Assembly (NCBI GenBank): GCA_023392515.1
Contig: JAEVYX010000134.1
Coordinates: 1-22,420 of the forward strand
Length of the DNA: 22,420 nucleotides
Direction: 5' to 3'
From: Bacillota bacterium
Lineage (GTDB): Bacteria; Bacillota; Clostridia; Christensenellales; Aristaeellaceae
This document shows, one piece after another, positions 14,124-20,888 of the stretch. Positions within the stretch are counted from its first letter, which is position 1; each line of letters opens with the position of its first letter. Made by a program: the position numbers and the translations under genes. A model generated the notes under the pieces. That model searched no databases. It was not told the DNA's origin and was given only the letters and a program-made list of their open reading frames with translations.

Positions 14124-15308
14124 CTATGCCCGGCGGTCATAAGCCAGGCGGAACACCTTTTCCACATCCTCCCGGTGCAGGGGACGGAAGTTCCCCAGTT
14201 CATCCGGGCGGTGATAGGCCACAGAGGCCGCCAATTCCGGGATGTCCTCCCAGGGAACATTCAGTTCCTTCAGGGTTGTGGGCATCCCGATTTTTTGAAA
14301 GAATGCTTCGCACGCATCAATACCCAAGGAGGCCGTTCGGGCAGGGTTTGAAAAATCCATATCGATCCCCCACACCCGGTGGGCCAATTGAGCAAAGAGC
14401 ATCACGTCATGAGCCATCTGGTAGCGCATCCAAGCCGGGAATACAACCGCCAGCCCTGCGCCGTGAGCCACGTCATATTTGGCAGAAAGTTCATGCTCCA
14501 TGCCGTGGGCGCCCCAGTCGGCAACACGGCCGTTGCCGCAGGTATCGTTATGCGCCAGAGTGCCGGCCCACATCAATTGGGCATGGGCATCATAATCCAT
14601 TGGGTTTTCAAGGGCAATGGGTATCGCCCGGATCACCGATGACAAGACGGCCTCACACAGCCTGTCGGTAAGGTCGTTCCCTTTCTCATTGGTAAAGTAC
14701 CGTTCCAGCACATGGGCCATCATATCCACAGCCCCGCTGGCCTTTTGGTAAGGGGGTAGGGAATAGGTATACTCCGGATTCATCACCGAAAATTTGGGGC
14801 GGAACAGGTCGCTGCGGTGCCCGCGCTTGAGCATTCCTTCCACTTTGGTGATGACGGAACTGGAGGAGCCCTCGCTGCCCGCGGCGGCAATGGTCAATAC
14901 ACAGCCTATCGGCAGGGCCTTTTCCACCGCGGCTTTCTTTTCGTAAAAATCCCAGAAATCCCCGTCATACAAGGCTCCGGCCGCAATCGCTTTGGCGGTA
15001 TCAATCACGCTTCCGCCGCCTACGGCCAGCAGAAAATCTGCCCTCTCACGCCGGACCAGAGCAATTCCTTCATACACAAGGTCGCTGCGGGGATTGGGTT
15101 TCACACCGCCAAGGCACGCATAACTGATGCCCGCTGCCAAAAGCGATTTTTCCACTTTATCCATCAGGCCGCTTTTTATGGCACTGCCGCCTCCATAAAC
15201 AATCAGGGCTTTGCTACCGCCATATTTTTTCACCAGCAATCCGGTGTTCAATTCTGTTTCGCGGCCGAATACAAACTCGGTAGGGCTCATAAACGAAAAG
15301 TTGACCAT
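14124..15308 (-). CDS. Iron-containing alcohol dehydrogenase (BdhA/YqhD type)
   Basis: 394-residue group III NAD(P)H-dependent alcohol/aldehyde reductase, resembling clostridial butanol dehydrogenases and YqhD. The N-terminal Rossmann-like half has LLAVGGGSVIDTAKAIAAGA. The metal site is visible as GAVDMMAHVLERYFT (Asp and His ligands), GMEHELSAKYDVAHGAGLAVVFPAWM (two further His ligands), and LAHNDTCGNGRVADWGAHG. The start at ATG 15308 has GGGAGG seven bases upstream, and a promoter lies at 15336-15364. It is a monocistronic unit, convergent with the M16 gene (29 bases between) and on the lagging strand relative to the proposed origin. Likely role: disposal of reducing power by reducing aldehydes during fermentation. 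Confidence 0.94.
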   Translation of the reverse strand: MVNFSFMSPTEFVFGRETELNTGLLVKKYGGSKALIVYGGGSAIKSGLMDKVEKSLLAAGISYACLGGVKPNPRSDLVYEGIALVRRERADFLLAVGGGSVIDTAKAIAAGALYDGDFWDFYEKKAAVEKALPIGCVLTIAAAGSEGSSSSVITKVEGMLKRGHRSDLFRPKFSVMNPEYTYSLPPYQKASGAVDMMAHVLERYFTNEKGNDLTDRLCEAVLSSVIRAIPIALENPMDYDAHAQLMWAGTLAHNDTCGNGRVADWGAHGMEHELSAKYDVAHGAGLAVVFPAWMRYQMAHDVMLFAQLAHRVWGIDMDFSNPARTASLGIDACEAFFQKIGMPTTLKELNVPWEDIPELAASVAYHRPDELGNFRPLHREDVEKVFRLAYDRRA

Positions 15309-15335
15309 TTCTGTACCTCCCAGTGCGTTTTCATT

Positions 15336-15364
15336 ATTGTATCATTCGTTTCGCATACCCGCAA
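15336..15364 (-). promoter_or_regulatory. Promoter of the alcohol dehydrogenase gene
   Basis: On the minus strand TTGCGG (15364-15359), 17 bp, TACAAT (15341-15336), with an extended TGA before the -10. About 28 bases before the start codon. Confidence 0.65.
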
Positions 15365-15499
15365 GGCCTTACGCCTTTGGGGTGCGGCAACCATTCCCAT
15401 GCGTTTGAATGAAATAAACCGCCGCTATCTTTCGTCTCTTAACTGTAGGCAAACCAAACATGAACAGACTGTAACTTTTTCGATTATCCCGCGATTTGC

Positions 15500-15528
15500 T
15501 TGCAGTCTCATGCCGTGTGTGCCATAAT
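15500..15528 (+). promoter_or_regulatory. Promoter of the SurA/PpiC-like foldase gene
   Basis: TTGCAG (15500-15505), 17 bp, CATAAT (15523-15528), 54 bases before the start codon. Nothing else stands out in the 274-base divergent region 15309-15582. Confidence 0.55.
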
Positions 15529-15582
15529 GGAATCAATCAACCGGTGACCTGCGCCGGATACACAGAAAGGAACAAGTGATCC

Positions 15583-16983
15583 ATGAAACAGTCTACTCGT
15601 TTTTTTGCGCTGTGCCTGGCGCTGGTCATGTGCACGTCCATGATGATGGCAGGCGCTCTGGGTGAAGCAACCGTTGCCGCAACTGGTGCCCCGGCCGAAG
15701 CTACGGCCACCCAGGACCCCGGTTCTCCCGATGACATACTGGCTACGGTAAACGGCATCCCCGTTTTGCGTTCCGACATGCAAACAGTTTACGACAGCAT
15801 TGCAGCGGAATACGCCGGCTATGGCTATGACATTACAGGCATGGAAGCCGAAGTTCAGCAGCAGGCTCTGGAATCCGCGGTTCAAATGGCCGTTTGGAAC
15901 CAGAAAGTGAAAGAATTGGGCTTTGATGTTTTTACCGAAGAAGAACTGGCCGGCCTTCAGGCAAAAGCGGACGAAAACTGGAATTATATTTTGGATGAAA
16001 ATACTTCTTACTTCCTTACCACCCCTTCTGAAAACCCCACTGAAGAAGAATTGACCCAGGCAAAAGCAGCCGTTGAAGCCTATCTCAAGCAAATGGGCTA
16101 CACCAAGGATTCCTTGCTTGACAGCCTGAAGAACCAGGAATCCCAGGAGAAGGTAGCCGCTTTCCTTTTGAAGGATGCTCCCGCTATCACCGATGAAGAT
16201 GTGAAAGCGGAATACGACACCAAAGTGGCCGCTGATAAAGAATCTTTTGGCAGCGACGTAGGTTACTATGAATATATGACTCAGTATTCCGGTCAGACTG
16301 CCTGGTATATTCCGGAGGGCATGCGCGGTATCACCCACATTCTCCTGGCTGTAGACAGCGCGCTTTTGGATAAGTATGTCGCGCTTCAGGCGCAGTTGGA
16401 AGAGCAAAACGATAAAGCGGAAGCCGATACCGAACCGACAGAGGACCCGGCTGTAACCCCCGATCCCGCCGCTACTGCCACAGCTGAGCCAACCGCTACC
16501 CCCGTCCCGGTAACCCAGGAAGACCTGGAAGCGGCCAAGGCTGAAATCCTTGCCTCCGTACAGGCGACCATCGACGAAATCCAGAAAAAGCTGGATGCCG
16601 GTGAATCCTTCGCCTCTCTGGTGGAAGCCTACGGCACAGACCCAGGCATGAAGGAAGAACCTGCTAAGTCCTCGGGCTATAGCGTACATCTGGATTCTCA
16701 GCTTTATGACCCTGCGTTTGTGGCCGGTGCCTTCGCCCCTGAAATGCAAAAAATTGGCGACATTGGCAAGCCGATTGTTTCAAGCTTTGGTGTCCACATC
16801 CTGTGCTACCAGTCTGATGTTCCCGGCGGCGCTGTGGAACTGACGGATGAGCTTAAGGCCAGCCTGCTGGAAGAGATGACCACCACGCAAAAGAGCGATG
16901 CGATCAGCAGCGCCTTCAGCGATTGGATGAATGCAGCCACCGTGGTCTACACCAACGCGCCGGCTCCCACCGCTGCCCAATAA
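15583..16983 (+). CDS. Exported SurA/PrsA-like peptidyl-prolyl isomerase (foldase) with a Pro/Thr insert
   Basis: 466 residues with a signal peptide (MKQSTRFFALCLALVMC...AGALGEA) and no clear lipobox. SurA-N-like segment: ILATVNGIPVLRSDMQTVYDSI (about 52-73), followed by helical material. The parvulin/PpiC rotamase fold is split: it opens at GITHILLAV (about 249) and resumes at FASLVEAYGTDPG (343), closing with SFGVHILCY (about 401-409). Between them lie a helical stretch and a low-complexity Thr/Pro/Glu/Ala run (283-310), so the domain carries an insertion of roughly 85 residues. Likely role: folding of exported proteins outside the membrane, fitting the exported neighbours downstream. GAAAGGA lies 11 bases before ATG. 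A terminator follows at 17009-17052. Confidence 0.88.
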   Translation: MKQSTRFFALCLALVMCTSMMMAGALGEATVAATGAPAEATATQDPGSPDDILATVNGIPVLRSDMQTVYDSIAAEYAGYGYDITGMEAEVQQQALESAVQMAVWNQKVKELGFDVFTEEELAGLQAKADENWNYILDENTSYFLTTPSENPTEEELTQAKAAVEAYLKQMGYTKDSLLDSLKNQESQEKVAAFLLKDAPAITDEDVKAEYDTKVAADKESFGSDVGYYEYMTQYSGQTAWYIPEGMRGITHILLAVDSALLDKYVALQAQLEEQNDKAEADTEPTEDPAVTPDPAATATAEPTATPVPVTQEDLEAAKAEILASVQATIDEIQKKLDAGESFASLVEAYGTDPGMKEEPAKSSGYSVHLDSQLYDPAFVAGAFAPEMQKIGDIGKPIVSSFGVHILCYQSDVPGGAVELTDELKASLLEEMTTTQKSDAISSAFSDWMNAATVVYTNAPAPTAAQ

Positions 16984-17008
16984 CAGCGGGAGTTTTTACA
17001 GCATATCC

Positions 17009-17052
17009 GCCGCCCGCATCCGGAGCAGCCTCCGGGAGCGGGCGGCTTGTTT
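17009..17052 (+). terminator. Strong intrinsic terminator after the foldase gene
   Basis: GCCGCCCGC (17009-17017) pairs with GCGGGCGGC (17038-17046), enclosing CCGGAG-CAGC-CTCCGG, followed by TTGTTT. The T-tail also serves as the -35 box of the next promoter. Confidence 0.85.
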
Positions 17053-17075
17053 CTGTAAAGTCGCTATGTTACAAT
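17047..17075 (+). promoter_or_regulatory. Promoter of the znuA-like gene
   Basis: TTGTTT (17047-17052), 17 bp, TACAAT (17070-17075), 33 bases before the znuA-like start codon. The -35 hexamer coincides with the U-tract of the preceding terminator. Confidence 0.6.
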
Positions 17076-17107
17076 ACCTGCAAAGACGTTATTAGGAGAA
17101 AACAACG

Positions 17108-18034
17108 ATGCAAAAAGTTCTTGCGATCCTGCTAAGCCTTCTCATGCTGCTGCCTTTTTCTGCCCTTGGGGAACAAACGCATACCGTTGTTACCTCTTTT
17201 TACCCGATTTACATTTTTGCCCGTAATCTGACTCAGGGTATTGATGCGATTCAGGTGCAAAACTTGGCCGCACCGGATACCGGCTGCCTGCACGACTATC
17301 AATTGCTGACAGGCGATATGCGCACCCTGCAGGGAGCGCGGGTGCTTCTCATCAATGGTGCCGGTATGGAAAGCTATTTGGATACAGTGTTCAATCAGTT
17401 TCCCAGCCTTCCCATTGTGGATGCCTCCCAGGGGATTGAGCTGCTTGATGCCCAGGGCGAACCGGCTGAGCATCATCTGGAGGAAGCAGCCGAGGGGCAT
17501 AATCATGAGCATGAAGAAAACGCACACATCTGGCTGAACGCAAGGAACGCCATGGTCATGGTTGAAAACCTTCAAAAGGGCCTGTCCGCCGTTTTCCCCG
17601 AATATCAGAATCTCATTGCGGAAAACGCGCAAAATTACCTTGCCAGGCTGTCTGCCCTGGATGCTGAATTGACGTCAGGCCTTCAGCATCTGCCCCATAA
17701 GGACATCATCACCTTTCATGAAGCCTTCCCTTACTTTGCTAATGCTTATGGGCTGCATGTGGCTGCCGTGGTAACCCATGAGCCGGGAGAGGCGCTAAGC
17801 CCCGCGGAGCTGGCAGCCCTGGTGACAACCGTGAAGAATCTTGGCAATCCACCGCTGTTTACCGAGCCCCAGTATCCCGATCTTGCTGCCAAAACACTTG
17901 CCGCAGAGACAGGCGCTTGCCTTTATTCCCTGGACCCTTTGGTGACCGGCCCCATGGAGGATGGCGTACTCACCGCCTATGAAGATGGCATGCGCAAAAA
18001 TATGCAGGTGCTGATCACCGCATTAAGCAAGTAG
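17108..18034 (+). CDS. ZnuA/TroA-like metal-binding protein (SBP_bac_9)
   Basis: 308-residue cluster A-I metal receptor, the binding component of Zn/Mn ABC importers. Candidate metal ligands: His62 (GCLHDYQ), His140 (NAHIWLN), His204 (TFHEAFPYF) and Asp276 (SLDPL). A His/Glu-rich loop lies just before His140 (EHHLEEAAEGHNHEHEENAH), as in zinc-specific ZnuA. The signal peptide is MQKVLAILLSLLMLLPFSALG with no cysteine, so it is not a lipoprotein, unusual for a monoderm receptor. Start at ATG 17108 with AGGAG nine bases upstream. No permease or ATPase gene is adjacent, so it is an orphan receptor or works with a transporter elsewhere. Its own promoter lies at 17047-17075. Confidence 0.92.
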   Translation: MQKVLAILLSLLMLLPFSALGEQTHTVVTSFYPIYIFARNLTQGIDAIQVQNLAAPDTGCLHDYQLLTGDMRTLQGARVLLINGAGMESYLDTVFNQFPSLPIVDASQGIELLDAQGEPAEHHLEEAAEGHNHEHEENAHIWLNARNAMVMVENLQKGLSAVFPEYQNLIAENAQNYLARLSALDAELTSGLQHLPHKDIITFHEAFPYFANAYGLHVAAVVTHEPGEALSPAELAALVTTVKNLGNPPLFTEPQYPDLAAKTLAAETGACLYSLDPLVTGPMEDGVLTAYEDGMRKNMQVLITALSK

Positions 18035-18051
18035 GCCTTTAATTCCGACAT

Positions 18052-18070
18052 CCCCGGGCTAACGCCGGGG
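18052..18070 (+). terminator. GC-rich hairpin after the znuA-like gene
   Basis: CCCCGG (18052-18057), loop GCTAACG, CCGGGG (18065-18070), 17 bases past the stop. The following TCAGACTTTC is a weak U-tract, so termination efficiency is uncertain. Confidence 0.5.
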
Positions 18071-18080
18071 TCAGACTTTC

Positions 18081-18098
18081 AAAAAACCTCTGGGAGGT
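18081..18098 (-). terminator. Short terminator ending the hairpin array on the minus strand
   Basis: Minus strand: ACCTC, loop CCA, GAGGT, then a run of T (18086-18081). It is the last stem of the array when read from the serpin side. Confidence 0.5.
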
Positions 18099-18287
18099 GT
18101 CGGAGGGGGGACCCCTCCGACTGTAAATCCGAAGCCAGCGACATGTGCGGTGGCTTCGGAAGCCTTGCGCAGCAAGGTTTCCTTACACCCTTCACCGGCC
18201 GTGAGCATGGCTCACAGGTGAAGGGTGCAGACTCGAAAAAGCGGCGTAGCCACTTTTTCGACACGCTGATGCGCTGCGAGTGTTCGC
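18086..18287 (-). repeat. Array of back-to-back perfect hairpins (candidate structured RNA or palindromic repeat element)
   Basis: No reading frame fits here; instead one inverted repeat follows another. Stems: 18086-18090/18094-18098 (5 bp); GTCGGAGGGG 18099-18108/18112-18121 (10 bp); TCCGAAGCCA 18128-18137/18151-18160 (10 bp); CCTTGC 18163-18168/18172-18177; CACCCTTCACC 18186-18196/18217-18227 (11 bp) enclosing GTGAGC/GCTCAC; TCGAAAAAG 18233-18241/18253-18261 (9 bp); GCGA 18276-18279/18284-18287. All listed stems are perfect. The array lies between convergent genes; on the minus strand it ends in a terminator-like stem with a T-run, so it could be a serpin 3' UTR or a separate RNA. A dispersed palindromic element is the main alternative. 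Confidence 0.6.
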
Positions 18288-18331
18288 GGGGCATCTTGTT
18301 TCATATCCGACTTGCTAACAGCTTGGCATCT

Positions 18332-19543
18332 TTACTCCTGCGCTGACAGTACGGGATCATCCATGCACCCTATAAACAGCGGTATACCGGAAGCCAAGTC
18401 TACAACCGCGTATACAAAGGGGGTGTCAAGGATCAGTTCCACAGGATCCTCCGCAGGCATAGCAGCGCCTTCCAGCATATCAATAATGGTTGCCGCCGCG
18501 GCTTCCGTGCCTTCCTCGTTCACCCCGATCCGAACCTTTTGAAGCACCCTGGACAGGTAGATATTTCCGCGGGTGCTTTTCCCCATCCCGCTAAAATCAG
18601 CCAGAACCGGGTCAAACGCCTGCCCAAGGCCTATCGCCGCCAGCGCGTCGTTCATCGTCATTTTATAATCCAGCGTAAATTTCGGCATCGACAGTCTCAC
18701 ATCGGTATACTGCGCATTTGCGATATATTGGTTCAGCAAGTCTGCCGTCAATGCTCCGGCCAGCTCCTGTGCGCTTTTCTCATCTGTGGCGCGCAGCGCA
18801 ACAAACCCCGTTTTTCCATCATCATAAGGCAAAAGAATGCCTTCCACGCCATCCCCGCTGATGTAATCGCGGCTGCTGTGCCAATCGCTCATGAACGGCA
18901 CAGTAACGTTGCTGCCGTCCTCCCGGGTAAACGCCCGCTCATGGGTGTCATTTGCCTCAAAGGGATTGTGCCATTTGGCCTTGAAATATAGGGTATTGAT
19001 GAGCGCCAGCACCGTCTCCTCCGCAAGGTTTTGGTCCAGCAGTGTGGGAATAAGGCCGCTTGTCTTGCCTTTCACCCACGCGTTAATTTCATCCCGGGTT
19101 TGATCCGTATTCAAATCCCGGGAAAATACTTCGGCGTTTTTGCCGCTGGAGATGCTTTTTAAGTATGCAGGATCAATTTGAAAGCCTTCGTCAATCCAGC
19201 CCGAATTCGCGGCTATTAGGATGGTGCTTTTCTGGGTCTTCATCAGTTGATCCGTTAGGCTGACGCAATAGGCCGCAAGTTTCTCCCCGTCGGCACCCAA
19301 TACCGTGCTGAACTCAGAGAGCGTTTTTCCCTGGGCACCGGCCGCTGCCATGGAAAGGGCAAAATATGCGGATACAGGCGATATCACGATATTTTTCTCA
19401 CCGGATTTCAGCGCTTGCAAAAACAGCTTTTGCGAAAACATCCCGACATTCCTGTTCAACACATCTGCCTCCTGTGCCCACGCCGATGCTGCCAAACCGC
19501 TTACCAGAAAGAAAACCAGAAGCAGGGCTGTTATTTTTTTCAT
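18332..19543 (-). CDS. Secreted serpin (serine/cysteine protease inhibitor family)
   Basis: 403 residues with a signal peptide (MKKITALLLVFFLVSGLAAS-AWA, likely cleaved after AWA). Serpin fold signatures: NIVISPVSAYFALSMAAAGAQGKTLSEF, ALINTLYFKAKWHNPF, RLSMPKFTLDYKM, and the C-terminal LDTPFVYAVVDLASGIPLFIGCMDDP. The reactive-centre-loop hinge is EEGTEAAAAT (343-352), matching the inhibitory consensus with Gly P15, Thr P14 and Ala P12-P9; the protein is therefore probably a true inhibitor. The nominal P1 by counting is Gly359 (in DMLEGAAM), so the target is not trypsin-like; elastase-, subtilisin- or papain-like proteases are possible. Start ATG 19543 with GAGGAGG seven bases upstream. It is on the lagging strand, convergent with the znuA-like gene. 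Confidence 0.94.
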   Translation of the reverse strand: MKKITALLLVFFLVSGLAASAWAQEADVLNRNVGMFSQKLFLQALKSGEKNIVISPVSAYFALSMAAAGAQGKTLSEFSTVLGADGEKLAAYCVSLTDQLMKTQKSTILIAANSGWIDEGFQIDPAYLKSISSGKNAEVFSRDLNTDQTRDEINAWVKGKTSGLIPTLLDQNLAEETVLALINTLYFKAKWHNPFEANDTHERAFTREDGSNVTVPFMSDWHSSRDYISGDGVEGILLPYDDGKTGFVALRATDEKSAQELAGALTADLLNQYIANAQYTDVRLSMPKFTLDYKMTMNDALAAIGLGQAFDPVLADFSGMGKSTRGNIYLSRVLQKVRIGVNEEGTEAAAATIIDMLEGAAMPAEDPVELILDTPFVYAVVDLASGIPLFIGCMDDPVLSAQE

Positions 19544-19632
19544 ATGAATGCCTCCTCGTACAATTTCGTTACCATACAAGACGTGCTTTATTGAAAAAAG
19601 TTCCCGATGCCAAGAAACCTCACAAATTCATA

Positions 19633-19661
19633 TAGACAAACAGTTAAAATATAAATATGAT
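19633..19661 (+). promoter_or_regulatory. Promoter of the 245-residue secreted protein gene
   Basis: TAGACA (19633-19638), 17 bp, TATGAT (19656-19661) in an AT-rich stretch, 60 bases before the start codon. Confidence 0.5.
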
Positions 19662-19720
19662 ATGAAAAGAAGAAATCCTTTTCAAAAATTAGGCTATGCC
19701 TAAAAAAGAAGGAGAAACTT

Positions 19721-20458
19721 ATGAAAAAAGCGCTTTCCATCCTCCTGGTACTGATGCTGTTCCTTCCCATCGCAGCCCTGTCCGACCCCATTACCATTGA
19801 TCCGGCTACCGCCACACGGGATGAACTGCTGGCGGCGCAATCCGCCATTCAGGATGCCCTTGCCGCCCTGGACAAAGCCGACGGCCCGGCTGTTCAGCCC
19901 GCTTCGGAGGATGCTATCGTCATCACGGGTACTGGAACCAACATCTACTCTGACATTGAAGTCCCCTTTGCCCCTGCCCGGATCATACTGAATACAGGGG
20001 AGAACATGGAAGTAACCCTTACAGGAAACGATTACGAGTACACCATGTACGGTGCGGGGTCTACCGTATGCCCGACTGTGAACACTTTGACCGTTCTTGC
20101 GGAAGGCAGTGAAGACTGGACGCTGACCATATCGCCCATCGTAGATGGCGGGCAGCTGGAAGCATCGGGAACAGGCCCATATATCTCTGATTTTTTCACA
20201 CTTGAAAAGCCGTTCATCGCAAAAATCAGCGTTGATACATCCAAGGCCCAATACACCTATGGGGACTCTTTCGACGTCTATCTTGAATTTGTAGAAGAAG
20301 ATGGCTACATATACAATGATTCATTGCTCTTTGAGTATGTGTCAAAAGGCGATACATTGTCAAAAGATGTTATCATCAAGCCCTCCCAGAACGTTTCGAA
20401 GTATTTCATTGTTGTTGATTGCGACCCGGGCGTTGCCTGGACCATTGCAAGCAAATAG
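19721..20458 (+). CDS. Unknown secreted protein, 245 residues
   Basis: Starts at ATG 19721 with AAGAAGGAG seven bases upstream. Signal peptide MKKALSILLVLMLFLPIAALS. A short helical segment (TRDELLAAQSAIQDALAALDKA) follows, then beta-rich sequence with two apparent sandwich-like parts: one around IVITGTGTNIYSDIEVPFAP...MEVTLTGNDYEYTMYG, the other around KPFIAKISVDTSKAQYTYGDSFDVYLEFVEE. No cell-wall anchor, transmembrane tail or catalytic motif, so it is probably released or held non-covalently. I do not recognise the family. It is divergent from the serpin, shares the exported character of its neighbours, and ends in a clear terminator at 20494-20529. Confidence 0.85.
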   Translation: MKKALSILLVLMLFLPIAALSDPITIDPATATRDELLAAQSAIQDALAALDKADGPAVQPASEDAIVITGTGTNIYSDIEVPFAPARIILNTGENMEVTLTGNDYEYTMYGAGSTVCPTVNTLTVLAEGSEDWTLTISPIVDGGQLEASGTGPYISDFFTLEKPFIAKISVDTSKAQYTYGDSFDVYLEFVEEDGYIYNDSLLFEYVSKGDTLSKDVIIKPSQNVSKYFIVVDCDPGVAWTIASK

Positions 20459-20493
20459 GCAGCTGCTTCGCTTCCATTTACATTGAATGAAAA

Positions 20494-20529
20494 CCGGAGC
20501 CCTTGGAATATGAGGGTTCCGGCTTTTTT
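20494..20529 (+). terminator. Intrinsic terminator after the 245-residue secreted protein gene
   Basis: CCGGAGCCCT (20494-20503), loop, AGGGTTCCGG (20513-20522), one G-U pair, followed by C and six T. Confidence 0.88.
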
Positions 20530-20888
20530 ATGCTTAGCCTGCGTAAAGAAGAAGATGTGACCGGCTTTTGAAAAACGGCTACAAGAAATAGTTGTAAACT
20601 GTCTTATTGACAATATACGACAATTTCGATAACATATGAAATATAATATATTCAGGGAAGGGACATCGTGCGATTTCGTATCAGGCATTGAGGTATTCTT
20701 TTTAAATCTGAATGCCAGTGCTTTCTGTCATTCTTTTTCCCTGTCCATCATGTGAAATATACCACATGTTCAGCAAGCCGTTTTAGTAAAGGCTTTCATT
20801 TTCACTGGTATGGAAAGGTCGGCAAAAGGGCTTGTCTCCACGGAAAAAAGCACCCAAGACTACAAAAGAAATGAAAGGGTTGTTGGAA
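20530..20888 (+). other. Gene-free leader region of the surface protein gene
   Basis: About 360 bases with no supported coding region. It contains a promoter candidate at 20607-20635, which would give a leader of roughly 245 bases. Weak stems are visible (GGCATT/AATGCC at about 20683-20723; AAGCC.../GGCTT near 20776-20796). No known riboswitch motif recognised. Confidence 0.4.
20607..20635 (+). promoter_or_regulatory. Promoter candidate for the surface protein gene
   Basis: Consensus TTGACA (20607-20612), 17 bp, TAACAT (20630-20635); a TATAAT-like box also occurs shortly downstream at about 20642-20647. Confidence 0.5.

Noticed and set aside
15508..16749. Minus-strand open frame of 413 codons opposite the foldase gene
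   Set aside because: Shadow of a high-quality signal-peptide-bearing gene on the other strand; Phe/Gly/Cys-rich nonsense composition.
18052..18287. CRISPR array or integron attC array
   Set aside because: The stems differ in sequence from one another and there are no regular direct repeats with spacers, nor cas or integrase genes nearby.
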